Of a stretch of 15,826 nucleotides of DNA, positions 7,876 to 15,515 are shown piece by piece. Below the pieces are notes generated by a model. It made no database searches. It was not told the origin of the DNA and worked only from the letters and a program-made list of their open reading frames with translations. Every line of letters begins with the position of its first letter. Position 1 is the first letter of the stretch. A program made the translations under genes and the position numbers. The stretch is from Desulfuromusa sp. (lineage in GTDB: Bacteria > Desulfobacterota > Desulfuromonadia > Desulfuromonadales > Geopsychrobacteraceae): positions 1 through 15,826 of the forward strand of contig JAGLDI010000036.1 of NCBI GenBank assembly GCA_023145655.1. Reading direction: 5' to 3'.

Positions 7876-10239
7876 ATGACACCTAAAAACAGAAAAAGAT
7901 CAGATCATAATCTTGGCTTGAGCACCCTGCAGGATATCAGTGCCCTGATTCTACAATCCCACGATCTTGATGAAACTATCAGAAACATTGTTGAACTGGT
8001 CGCCCAACGGGCCCACTCTGATGTCTGTTCACTCTATTTTCTCGAGGATGACCAACAGACACTGACCCTGCGAGCAACCTACGGGCTGGATCCTGCTGCG
8101 ATTGGTCAGGTCAAAATGAAAATCGGTGAAGGACTCACCGGCAAGGTCGCTGAAAAGCAGCAAATTCTATCCATTGAAGAGCCACAGAACCATCCCGATT
8201 ACCGCTTCTTTGCTGAAACCGGCGAGGAACATTTTCACACCTTTGTCGGCATTCCCCTTTTTGACCGCAGACAATCAATCGGGGTTCTGGTTATTCAAAC
8301 CAGAGAGTCTCATGTTTTCAGTTCTGATGAATTAGCCACCCTGACAACCATCGCCTTTCAGGTCGCCTCAATTGTTGTTAATGCAAAGCTTCTTGATGCT
8401 ATCGACAGTTATGCCCTGCCGGATTCTGAAACAACCACACACACAACCGAAGCAGCAGAACTGGATGTGCAAAGAAGCTCGCTCTTACGTGGGAAGACCG
8501 CCTACCCAGGAGTAACCAGTGGACCGGCCAATATTATCGATCAACAGTTCGGCTTCGCCGATGTTTTCGATGAGAGTAATATCGATACCCCGGCAGAACT
8601 GCAACGTCTGGATGAAGCTTTAAGGAAAACCCGAATTCAAACCCTCTATCTGGAAAAAAGGGTTGCGGAACAACTGACCCAGGAAGATGCGGCAATCTTC
8701 CATACTCACCTGATGATCCTTGAAGATCGCGGCTTTATTGAGCGACTTCATCAGCTGATTGAAAAACGACACAGTGCCCCCTATGCCTTGAAAAAAGTGA
8801 TCCATGGCTACTTGGAAGCGTTCAATAAAATGGAGGATCCCTATTTACGCGAACGTGCCGCTGATATGGAAGATATTGGCCGGCGCTTACTCGCCAACCT
8901 GGTGGGGAAAAATAGTGATGGCTTGCACCTTAAACAGAGTGGAATTCTGGTAGCAAAAAGGTTATTACCTTCCGACATGGCAATTCTCGACCATGATATG
9001 ATTATGGGCATTATCATTGAGTCCAATGAAGCTAATTCACACTCGGTCATCATGGCTAAGGCCCTGGGTATCCCGGCATTGATCGGGGTTAAAGGTGCTG
9101 TTTCTGAAATCGAACCCGATGCCAACTTGATTCTGGATGCCAATTCCAGTTGTGTATATCAAAACCCTGCCAATACAATTATTGAAGAGTATGACCGGCT
9201 ACAGCAAGAACGACTGCTGGAAAAAGAACGGCTTAGTGAACTTCGCGATATTCCGGCAACAACAAGAAACGGACAGCGGATCTACCTGCGGGCCAATATT
9301 GGACTGGTCAGTGATATAGGTGTCGCAAAAAGTAACGGTGCAGAAGGGGTTGGTCTGTACCGGACCGAATTTCCCTACATGGCTCGAAGTAACTTCCCGG
9401 ACCGTGAGGATCAATACCAACTCTATAAAAAAGTAGTCGAAGAATTTTCCGGAGCTCCGGTAACAATCAGAACTCTTGACATTGGTGGGGACAAAACCCT
9501 CCCCTATTTCAACCAGCCGAAAGAGGATAACCCATTTATGGGGTGGCGCTCTGTCCGGATCAGCCTGGATAATCGAGAGTACTTTCAGACCCAGATTGAA
9601 GCGATCCTGATGGCGGCCCGGCACGGTCCAATCCGTCTCTTGTTCCCGATGATTTCAAATATGGAGGAGATTCGCAGCTGCAAAAAAATTGTTCAAGATG
9701 CAATGGAAAATCTGCAGTGCAACCAGATTCCCTTTGCCAAAAATGTCCCCCTTGGGGCGATGATTGAAGTTCCAGCAGCGGTTCGACTTGCACCACATCT
9801 GGCGAAAGAAGTTAATTTTTTTGCTTTGGGAACAAATGACCTGATTCAATACCTTCTCGCGGCTGATCGTTCCAACCCCCGGGTCGAAAATTACTACGAT
9901 CCACTCCACCCAGCGGTACTTCTTTCAATCGACTACTTGGCACAAATATCCGCTACAAATAATGTTGAACTCTGTGTCTGTGGCGAGATGGCAACTGATC
10001 CGCTCTGCCTGTTAGCATTGATTGGTCTGGGAATTGATGAATTTTCCCTTTCAGCTCCTTACATTCCCAGACTCAAACATTTAATCAACCGGATTGATAC
10101 TGATGCAGCGCAAAAGCTCCTCCAGCAATTATTACTTGAAGCAGACAGTCACACCATCCGTAAGCATCTTGAAGAGACCATTGAAAACCTTCCGCTAACC
10201 GACTTCTCAGCCGTTAAAACAGATCCAGAGGATATCTAA
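7876..10239 (+). CDS. ptsP: PtsP, enzyme I of the nitrogen phosphotransferase system, with GAF domain
   Basis: A 787-residue cytoplasmic kinase that takes phosphate from PEP and passes it to an HPr/NPr-type protein in the regulatory PTS. Domains in order: GAF sensor (about 15-170), a Thr/Glu-rich linker (about 178-205), the EI N-terminal HPr-binding helical region (about 206-345), the swivelling phosphohistidine domain (about 350-425) with active His389 in NSHS, and the PEP-binding TIM barrel (about 460-745). Barrel landmarks are YRTEF, RTLDIGGDK, GAMIEVPAA, ALGTNDLIQY and the catalytic Cys702 in CVCGEMA. Length is slightly above E. coli PtsP (748). No clear Shine-Dalgarno precedes ATG 7876, but it gives a full GAF domain. 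No hpr or ptsN gene is in the window. It converges on pyruvate carboxylase with 27 bases between stops. The sequence around His389 differs from the usual signature. Confidence 0.93.
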   Translation: MTPKNRKRSDHNLGLSTLQDISALILQSHDLDETIRNIVELVAQRAHSDVCSLYFLEDDQQTLTLRATYGLDPAAIGQVKMKIGEGLTGKVAEKQQILSIEEPQNHPDYRFFAETGEEHFHTFVGIPLFDRRQSIGVLVIQTRESHVFSSDELATLTTIAFQVASIVVNAKLLDAIDSYALPDSETTTHTTEAAELDVQRSSLLRGKTAYPGVTSGPANIIDQQFGFADVFDESNIDTPAELQRLDEALRKTRIQTLYLEKRVAEQLTQEDAAIFHTHLMILEDRGFIERLHQLIEKRHSAPYALKKVIHGYLEAFNKMEDPYLRERAADMEDIGRRLLANLVGKNSDGLHLKQSGILVAKRLLPSDMAILDHDMIMGIIIESNEANSHSVIMAKALGIPALIGVKGAVSEIEPDANLILDANSSCVYQNPANTIIEEYDRLQQERLLEKERLSELRDIPATTRNGQRIYLRANIGLVSDIGVAKSNGAEGVGLYRTEFPYMARSNFPDREDQYQLYKKVVEEFSGAPVTIRTLDIGGDKTLPYFNQPKEDNPFMGWRSVRISLDNREYFQTQIEAILMAARHGPIRLLFPMISNMEEIRSCKKIVQDAMENLQCNQIPFAKNVPLGAMIEVPAAVRLAPHLAKEVNFFALGTNDLIQYLLAADRSNPRVENYYDPLHPAVLLSIDYLAQISATNNVELCVCGEMATDPLCLLALIGLGIDEFSLSAPYIPRLKHLINRIDTDAAQKLLQQLLLEADSHTIRKHLEETIENLPLTDFSAVKTDPEDI

Positions 10240-10266
10240 ACCAAACAGCTATTCAACTATCGTAGC

Positions 10267-13200
10267 TTATTCCAGAACCACCAGTAAATCACCCTGACCG
10301 ATCTGATCCCCCTCACCAAAAATCAGATCCTTGATAATCCCCGCCCGTTTGGCTTTAATATTAGTCTCCATTTTCATTGCCTCAGAAACCAACAACACAT
10401 CCCCCTCCGCAACTTCATCACCAACATTGACCATAATTTTGAAAATTTTACCCGGCATCGGTGCACCGATCTCCTTACTGTCATCAGGATCGGCCTGTAC
10501 ATGGCTGCTTTCATCAGCTTCCACAGAAAGATCTTTAATCGTGGCACTACGTGGTTCGCCATTTAATTCAAAATAAATATTCCGAGTTCCATCTTCGCGA
10601 ACCCGCCCGATGGCATTCAGCTTAACAATCAGAGTTTTACCCGCTTCGATGTCAATGGTCACCTCATCACCAACATCGAGACCGTAGAAGAATACCGGGG
10701 TTGGTAGAACGGAAACATCACTGTACTCCTGGCGGAATCGATCAAACTCTTCAAACACTCCGGGATACAATACCGCCGAAAGGACATCTCGCTCAGAAAC
10801 CTTGTGTCCCAGCTTTTTCTCCAGCTCATCTCGTTTCAGGACAAAATCGACAGGCTCCAGCAATTCACCGGGGCGGCAGGTCAGTGGTTGCTCCCCTTTC
10901 AGGATAACTTTCTGCAGTTTTTCAGGAAATCCGCCATAGGGTTGACCAATCATCCCTTTAAAAAAATCAATCACCCCCTGTGGGAAAGTCAACTCATGAC
11001 CACGCTCGTAAATATCCTTCGGTTCAAGATCATTCTGCACCATGAACATGGCCATATCACCGACAATCTTGGATGACGGTGTCACTTTGACCAGATCCCC
11101 GAACAGGTCATTGACCTTACGGTACATCTCCTTGCACTCTTCCCAGCGGTGCCCTAAACCCAACCCTTCAACCTGGGGTTTATAGTTGGAATACTGCCCA
11201 CCTGGAATTTCATGATCATAAACCTGAGCCGTTCCACTACGTAATTCTGATTCAAAGGGAGCATAATAGGTACGACAAGTCTCCCAGTAATTAGCAAGTT
11301 TCTGCATCCCCTCTCGGTCCATCTGTGGATCCCAGATCGTCCCTTCTAAAGCAGCCAACAACGCATTAAGATTGGGCTGAGCAGTTAACCCTGAAATTGA
11401 AGAGAGGGCAACATCAACGATGTCACAACCTGCTTGCGTTGCAGTTAACAACATTGAACCACCATTGCTGGAGGTATCATGAGTATGGAGATGAATTGGC
11501 AAGCCAATTTCGTTCTTTAAAGCCTTGACCAGTTTTTCCGCGGCAAACGGCTTAATCAATCCAGCCATATCCTTGATAGCAAGGATATGAGCACCCATAT
11601 TTTCTAGCTCTTTTGCCATCTCGACGTAATATTTAAGAGGATATTTATCCCGTTTCGGATCAAGAATATCGCCGGTGTAGCAGATAGATGCTTCACAGAT
11701 CGCACCACTTTTGATCACCGCATCCATGGCCACCTGCATCCCTTTGGTCCAGTTCAGCGAATCAAACACCCGGAACACATCAATGCCACTCTCGGCAGCT
11801 TTACTGACAAACTCCTGCACTACATTGTCGGGATAGTTGGTATAACCAACCGCATTCGATCCCCGCAGCAACATCTGAAAGAGGATATTGGGGATTTTGG
11901 CGCGTAAGCGATCAAGACGTTCCCATGGATCTTCACGCAGAAATCGCATCGAAACATCATAAGTTGCCCCACCCCACATCTCGAGAGAAAACAGACCACC
12001 ACCAAGATGGGCTGTCGCTTCTGCAATTCGGTCCAGATCAAAGGTACGAAACCTGGTCGCAACCAGCGACTGATGAGCGTCACGCATTGTTGTATCAGTC
12101 AACAACAGTTGCATATTTTTACGCGCCCATTCTGCTAGTCCAGTCGGCCCTTTTTCCCGCAGGATATCACGGGTTCCACGGGGATGTTGCTGTCCATAGG
12201 GGATCTCTGGTACTTCTGGTTCACGGAGGGTGGCAAATGTGAGAGCTTTTTCCGGAGCAATTCCCGGATATCCGTTAACCGCAGTATGGCCAATAAAGTT
12301 GAGAATTTTGTTGGCGCGATCCTTTTTAACCCGCAAATCAAAAACTTCCGGGTGTTTCTCCAGAAAAGAGGTATCACACTTCCCCTGGAGAAAAACCGGA
12401 TGAGTCATCACCTTTTCAAGAAAGCCGATGTTGGTATTCACCCCACGGATTCGGAACTCCTGCAGTGCCCGGTGCATGGTTCTTGAAGCATCGGCAAAGG
12501 TCAGACCCCAGGTCGAGATTTTGACCAGCAAAGAATCATAATGAGGGGTAATATGGGCTCCTGCGTAACCAGCAGCTGCATCAAGACGCACTCCGAAACC
12601 GGCAGCAGTTCGATACGCTTTAATTGTTCCGAAATCAGGGGCAAAGTTATTCATCGGATCTTCGGTCGTAATTCGCGACTGAATAGCAAAGCCACGCAAC
12701 TCAATATCTTTCTGACTCTTGATCCCGATCTCCGGATCTGCAAGTTTGTAACCCTCAGCAATGCGGATTTGTGCCTGCACCAGATTCCGCATCGTCACCA
12801 ACTCGGTAACCGTGTGTTCGACCTGAATCCGTGGATTTACCTCGATAAAATAGAAATTTTGTTCTTTATCAAGCAAAAACTCCACCGTGCCAGCGTTGAT
12901 ATAATTAACCGCAGCTGCAATTTTCAGGGCATTATTGCAGAGTTCCTCACGCTTCTTCTTGGTTAGATCAAGAGAGGGGGCGATCTCTATAACTTTCTGA
13001 TGGCGACGCTGGATGGAACAATCACGATCATAAAAGTGAACCAGGTTTCCATACTTATCGCCGAGAATCTGTACTTCGATATGTTTCGGATTTTTGATAT
13101 ATTTTTCCAGAAAAACCGTTGCATCACCAAAAGCGGCCTGCGCTTCAGAGGCGGCACTCTTCAACCCCTCAAGTAATTCTTTCTGACTCTGAACCACCCG

Positions 13201-13719
13201 CATCCCCCGGCCACCACCACCGGAACTTGCTTTGACAATGATTGGATAACCACAAGACTTGGCGAACAGCAGCGCTTCTTCCTCGGTCTGGACCGGATTT
13301 TCAGTCCCGGGGACAATTGGAACCCCCGCCTTAAGAGCAACCTGCCGACCTGAAATCTTGTCACCAAGTTGTCTTTTAATTTCAGGAGTCGGGCCAATAA
13401 ATGCAATTCCGGCCCGTTCACAGGCTGCGGAAAATTCAGCATTTTCAGATAAAAAACCATAACCTGGATGAATCGCATCAACTTCTTTCTTGCGTGCCAG
13501 ATCAATGATTTCATCAATCCCCAGATAAGCATCAATCGGCCCCTTCCCCTGTCCGATCAGATAGGCTTCATCAGCCTTGTAGCGGTGCAGAGAAAGCCGA
13601 TCCTCATCAGAATAGATGGCGACGGTAGAAATCCCCAATTCGGTGCAGGCACGAAAGATTCGGATGGCAATCTCGCCACGATTCGCCGCCATTATTTTTT
13701 TAAATTCTGTTATAGCCAT
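10267..13719 (-). CDS. pyc: Pyruvate carboxylase, single-chain
   Basis: A 1150-residue biotin enzyme, the usual length for single-chain pyruvate carboxylase, making oxaloacetate from pyruvate, bicarbonate and ATP. Domains in order: biotin carboxylase (about 5-455) with the ATP-grasp loop SSGGGGRGMR (165-174) and EVNPRIQVEH (293-302); the allosteric/linker region (about 460-530, continued near 1000-1060); carboxyltransferase TIM barrel (about 535-800) with metal ligands Asp542 in LTDTTMRDAHQ, Lys716 in AIKDMAG (the carbamylated lysine) and His745/His747 in HLHTHD; a PYC-specific C-terminal region (to about 1065); and the biotinyl domain (about 1083-1150) with Lys1116 in SEAMKMET. An AAAAGGA ribosome site precedes ATG 13719, and a near-consensus promoter lies about 125 bases upstream. 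It supplies oxaloacetate for the TCA cycle or gluconeogenesis. The frame is intact, with no sign of decay. Confidence 0.97.
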   Translation of the reverse strand: MAITEFKKIMAANRGEIAIRIFRACTELGISTVAIYSDEDRLSLHRYKADEAYLIGQGKGPIDAYLGIDEIIDLARKKEVDAIHPGYGFLSENAEFSAACERAGIAFIGPTPEIKRQLGDKISGRQVALKAGVPIVPGTENPVQTEEEALLFAKSCGYPIIVKASSGGGGRGMRVVQSQKELLEGLKSAASEAQAAFGDATVFLEKYIKNPKHIEVQILGDKYGNLVHFYDRDCSIQRRHQKVIEIAPSLDLTKKKREELCNNALKIAAAVNYINAGTVEFLLDKEQNFYFIEVNPRIQVEHTVTELVTMRNLVQAQIRIAEGYKLADPEIGIKSQKDIELRGFAIQSRITTEDPMNNFAPDFGTIKAYRTAAGFGVRLDAAAGYAGAHITPHYDSLLVKISTWGLTFADASRTMHRALQEFRIRGVNTNIGFLEKVMTHPVFLQGKCDTSFLEKHPEVFDLRVKKDRANKILNFIGHTAVNGYPGIAPEKALTFATLREPEVPEIPYGQQHPRGTRDILREKGPTGLAEWARKNMQLLLTDTTMRDAHQSLVATRFRTFDLDRIAEATAHLGGGLFSLEMWGGATYDVSMRFLREDPWERLDRLRAKIPNILFQMLLRGSNAVGYTNYPDNVVQEFVSKAAESGIDVFRVFDSLNWTKGMQVAMDAVIKSGAICEASICYTGDILDPKRDKYPLKYYVEMAKELENMGAHILAIKDMAGLIKPFAAEKLVKALKNEIGLPIHLHTHDTSSNGGSMLLTATQAGCDIVDVALSSISGLTAQPNLNALLAALEGTIWDPQMDREGMQKLANYWETCRTYYAPFESELRSGTAQVYDHEIPGGQYSNYKPQVEGLGLGHRWEECKEMYRKVNDLFGDLVKVTPSSKIVGDMAMFMVQNDLEPKDIYERGHELTFPQGVIDFFKGMIGQPYGGFPEKLQKVILKGEQPLTCRPGELLEPVDFVLKRDELEKKLGHKVSERDVLSAVLYPGVFEEFDRFRQEYSDVSVLPTPVFFYGLDVGDEVTIDIEAGKTLIVKLNAIGRVREDGTRNIYFELNGEPRSATIKDLSVEADESSHVQADPDDSKEIGAPMPGKIFKIMVNVGDEVAEGDVLLVSEAMKMETNIKAKRAGIIKDLIFGEGDQIGQGDLLVVLE

Positions 13720-13785
13720 TGCCTGATCCTTTTCAAGGTAAAGGTTATTAACAAATGTGTATTTTTTTGAGATAACTAAAGAAAT

Positions 13786-14025
13786 TTACTTTGAGTGTAA
13801 TTTATCTTAAAAATCAGAGACTTATGAATTACTTATAGTAAATATAAACAATTATTTAGCTCTTTTGTCAAGTTAGAGTGGCGTTCTATTTTTATCACAA
13901 AGGGTATGATTTTTATTATATGGAGATTTCCCCATTGAGAAGATTAAGAAATTCAGCAACCTGCAAGTCAATAAATAATTATCAGATCTGTATTACAGTG
14001 AGTAAAAAAAATGCTTACGGAGTAA
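13786..14025. repeat. Cluster of four TTAC-Nx-GTAA inverted repeats
   Basis: Four copies of the same half-site pair were read by eye: 13786-13800 (spacer 7), 13829-13841 (spacer 5), 13993-14005 (spacer 5) and 14015-14025 (spacer 3). The second lies over the predicted pyc transcription start, the first is in the pyc leader, and the last two are about 90-120 bases before the regulator gene. This looks like a set of operator sites, but the half-site is only four bases and the region is AT-rich. Confidence 0.35.
13843..13871 (-). promoter_or_regulatory. Sigma70-type promoter of pyc
   Basis: On the minus strand a perfect TTGACA (13866-13871), a 17-base spacer and TTTATA (13843-13848). This is the best promoter in the window. 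Transcription should start near 13836, giving a leader of about 117 bases before the pyc ATG. Confidence 0.7.
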
Positions 14026-14103
14026 CAATTATCAGCAAAACAGTCTAAATAGACATGATGACCCCTTCATGATACTCTTCCGTCAATCTTATGACGTTTC
14101 CGC

Positions 14104-14109
14104 AAAGGA
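14104..14109 (+). promoter_or_regulatory. Shine-Dalgarno of the response regulator gene
   Basis: AAAGGA lies 7 bases before ATG 14117. It selects that start over the in-frame ATG at 14069, which lacks such a site and would add 16 residues ahead of the receiver domain. Confidence 0.7.
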
Positions 14110-14116
14110 AGTTGCC

Positions 14117-15499
14117 ATGCCACAAAAATCACAAATACTCCTGGTCGATGACGAACTGGAAAGTTGTAAAACTCTCTCTCTTCTGTTGGGTCAGGCTGGC
14201 TACAGTGTAGAGATCAGCCACTCAGGGGAACAAGCTCTCGCTGCCATAAAAAAACAACCATTTGATTTAATTATTAGTGATCTGGTTCTCCCCGGTATCA
14301 GCGGTATCGACATCCTCAAGCAGGTTAAGGAAGATTACCCTGACACCTGCGTCATCCTGATCACAGGAAAAGCCTCGACTGAAACGGCGGTGGAAGCCAT
14401 GCGAGAAGGGGCTCTCGATTACATCACCAAGCCCTTCAATGTAGAGCGCTTAAAAATTCAAGTGGCCAAAGCTCTGGAAAAGAACCGACTGGTTCTGGAG
14501 AATAAATACCTGCGCCAACAACTTCATGGGCGTTACCGTTTCGATAACATTATTGGCACCAGTCAGGCAATGCAGCGAGTGTTTAAGCGGATGGAAAAAG
14601 TTACGGGAACAGACTCAACTATTCTGATTCTGGGTGCCTCGGGTACGGGCAAGGAGCTTGTTGCCAGAGCGATACACTACAATAGCCCGCGTAAGGACAA
14701 ACCTTTCATTGCCATTAACTGTGGGGCCATCCCGGCAGATTTACTTGAATCTGAACTGTTTGGACATGTAAGGGGGGCATTTACCAGCGCTTTTTCTGAC
14801 AAAGCTGGAAAATTCGAAGTAGCCCACGGGGGGACAATTTTTCTTGATGAGATTGGCAACATGCCGCAACAACTGCAGGTGAAACTTTTGCGCGTACTCC
14901 AGGAACATGAATTTGAGCGGGTTGGGTCGAGTCAAAAAATTCAGATTGATATCCGCCTGATTTCAGCAACCAATGTCATCCTGCAGGAGCAGGTTAAAAC
15001 CGGACAGTTTCGTGAAGATCTCTACTACCGCTTAAACGTGATTCCGATTCATCTACCACCTTTAAAAGAGAGACGTGGAGACATCCCGCAATTAGCCCGT
15101 TTTTTTGGAGAAAAGATCGGTAAAGAGATGAATCGCCCGCAAATCAGTATTGGTGCTGATGCCATCAATGCAATGGAAGCTTATGACTGGCCGGGAAATG
15201 TTCGGGAAATGGAAAACATCATTGAACGAACCATCGCCCTGACCGACAGTCCGATGATAAAGTGTGAAGATCTCCCTTCTGATATCAGCAAAAAACTGCC
15301 TGAAACATCCATGACCAGCACAAAAATCACCCGTGAGGGGACTGATATGAATCAGGTCATCAGTGATATTGAGCGGGAGATGATTCAGCAGGCAATGGTG
15401 TTGGGAAACGGAGTAAAAGCCCGTGCAGCTGATCTGTTAAAGATCAACCGCACGACTCTGGTGGAGAAAATTAAACGGCTTAAAATAGAGAACAATTAG
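14117..15499 (+). CDS. Sigma54-dependent response regulator (NtrC family)
   Basis: A 460-residue transcription activator with the three NtrC-type domains. The receiver (about 5-120) has the acidic pair Asp11/Asp12, phospho-acceptor Asp55 in ISDLVLPG, Thr83 and Lys105 in TKPF. The AAA+ domain (about 142-375) has Walker A GASGTGKE (173-180), Walker B IFLDEIG (241-247), sensor I SATN (283-286) and arginine-finger region FREDLYYRL (298-306). The Fis-type DNA-binding helix-turn-helix is at about 430-457 (KARAADLLKINRTTL). The sigma54 contact loop reads GAFTSA (220-225) instead of GAFTGA. The start at 14117 is chosen for its AAAGGA site and because it abuts the receiver. No histidine kinase gene is in view: upstream is divergent pyc, downstream convergent typA with 16 bases between stops. 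The family is certain; signal and target genes are unknown. Confidence 0.92.
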   Translation: MPQKSQILLVDDELESCKTLSLLLGQAGYSVEISHSGEQALAAIKKQPFDLIISDLVLPGISGIDILKQVKEDYPDTCVILITGKASTETAVEAMREGALDYITKPFNVERLKIQVAKALEKNRLVLENKYLRQQLHGRYRFDNIIGTSQAMQRVFKRMEKVTGTDSTILILGASGTGKELVARAIHYNSPRKDKPFIAINCGAIPADLLESELFGHVRGAFTSAFSDKAGKFEVAHGGTIFLDEIGNMPQQLQVKLLRVLQEHEFERVGSSQKIQIDIRLISATNVILQEQVKTGQFREDLYYRLNVIPIHLPPLKERRGDIPQLARFFGEKIGKEMNRPQISIGADAINAMEAYDWPGNVREMENIIERTIALTDSPMIKCEDLPSDISKKLPETSMTSTKITREGTDMNQVISDIEREMIQQAMVLGNGVKARAADLLKINRTTLVEKIKRLKIENN

Positions 15500-15515
15500 T
15501 TTTCGTGACATCAAA

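Larger units (their letters stand above)
13720..14116. other. Divergent AT-rich intergenic region between pyc and the response regulator
   Basis: About 400 bases without a convincing gene. It holds the pyc ribosome site and promoter on the minus strand, four TTAC-Nx-GTAA inverted repeats, a near-palindrome ATGG...CCAT at 13920-13935, and the AAAGGA site of the regulator gene. No tRNA, rho-independent terminator or recognisable riboswitch was seen. No strong plus-strand promoter could be picked, and no sigma54 -24/-12 element (TGGCAC-N5-TTGCA) was found. Confidence 0.7.

Noticed and set aside
9199..9624. A 141-codon open frame on the minus strand inside ptsP
   Set aside because: It is antisense to the conserved PEP-barrel region and its composition looks like a shadow of the ptsP frame.
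10247..10267. AGCTA...TAGCT inverted repeat between ptsP and pyc as a terminator
   Set aside because: The arms are only five bases, the loop is 11 bases and there is no T-run, so it is not a convincing rho-independent terminator.
12541..12966. A 141-codon open frame on the plus strand inside pyc
   Set aside because: It lies wholly antisense to a well-conserved pyruvate carboxylase domain, has no ribosome site and has no recognisable protein character.
13977..14035. Nine-base direct repeat AATTATCAG, two copies 50 bases apart
   Set aside because: A repeat of this length is not surprising in an AT-rich region of this size, and it has no further structure.
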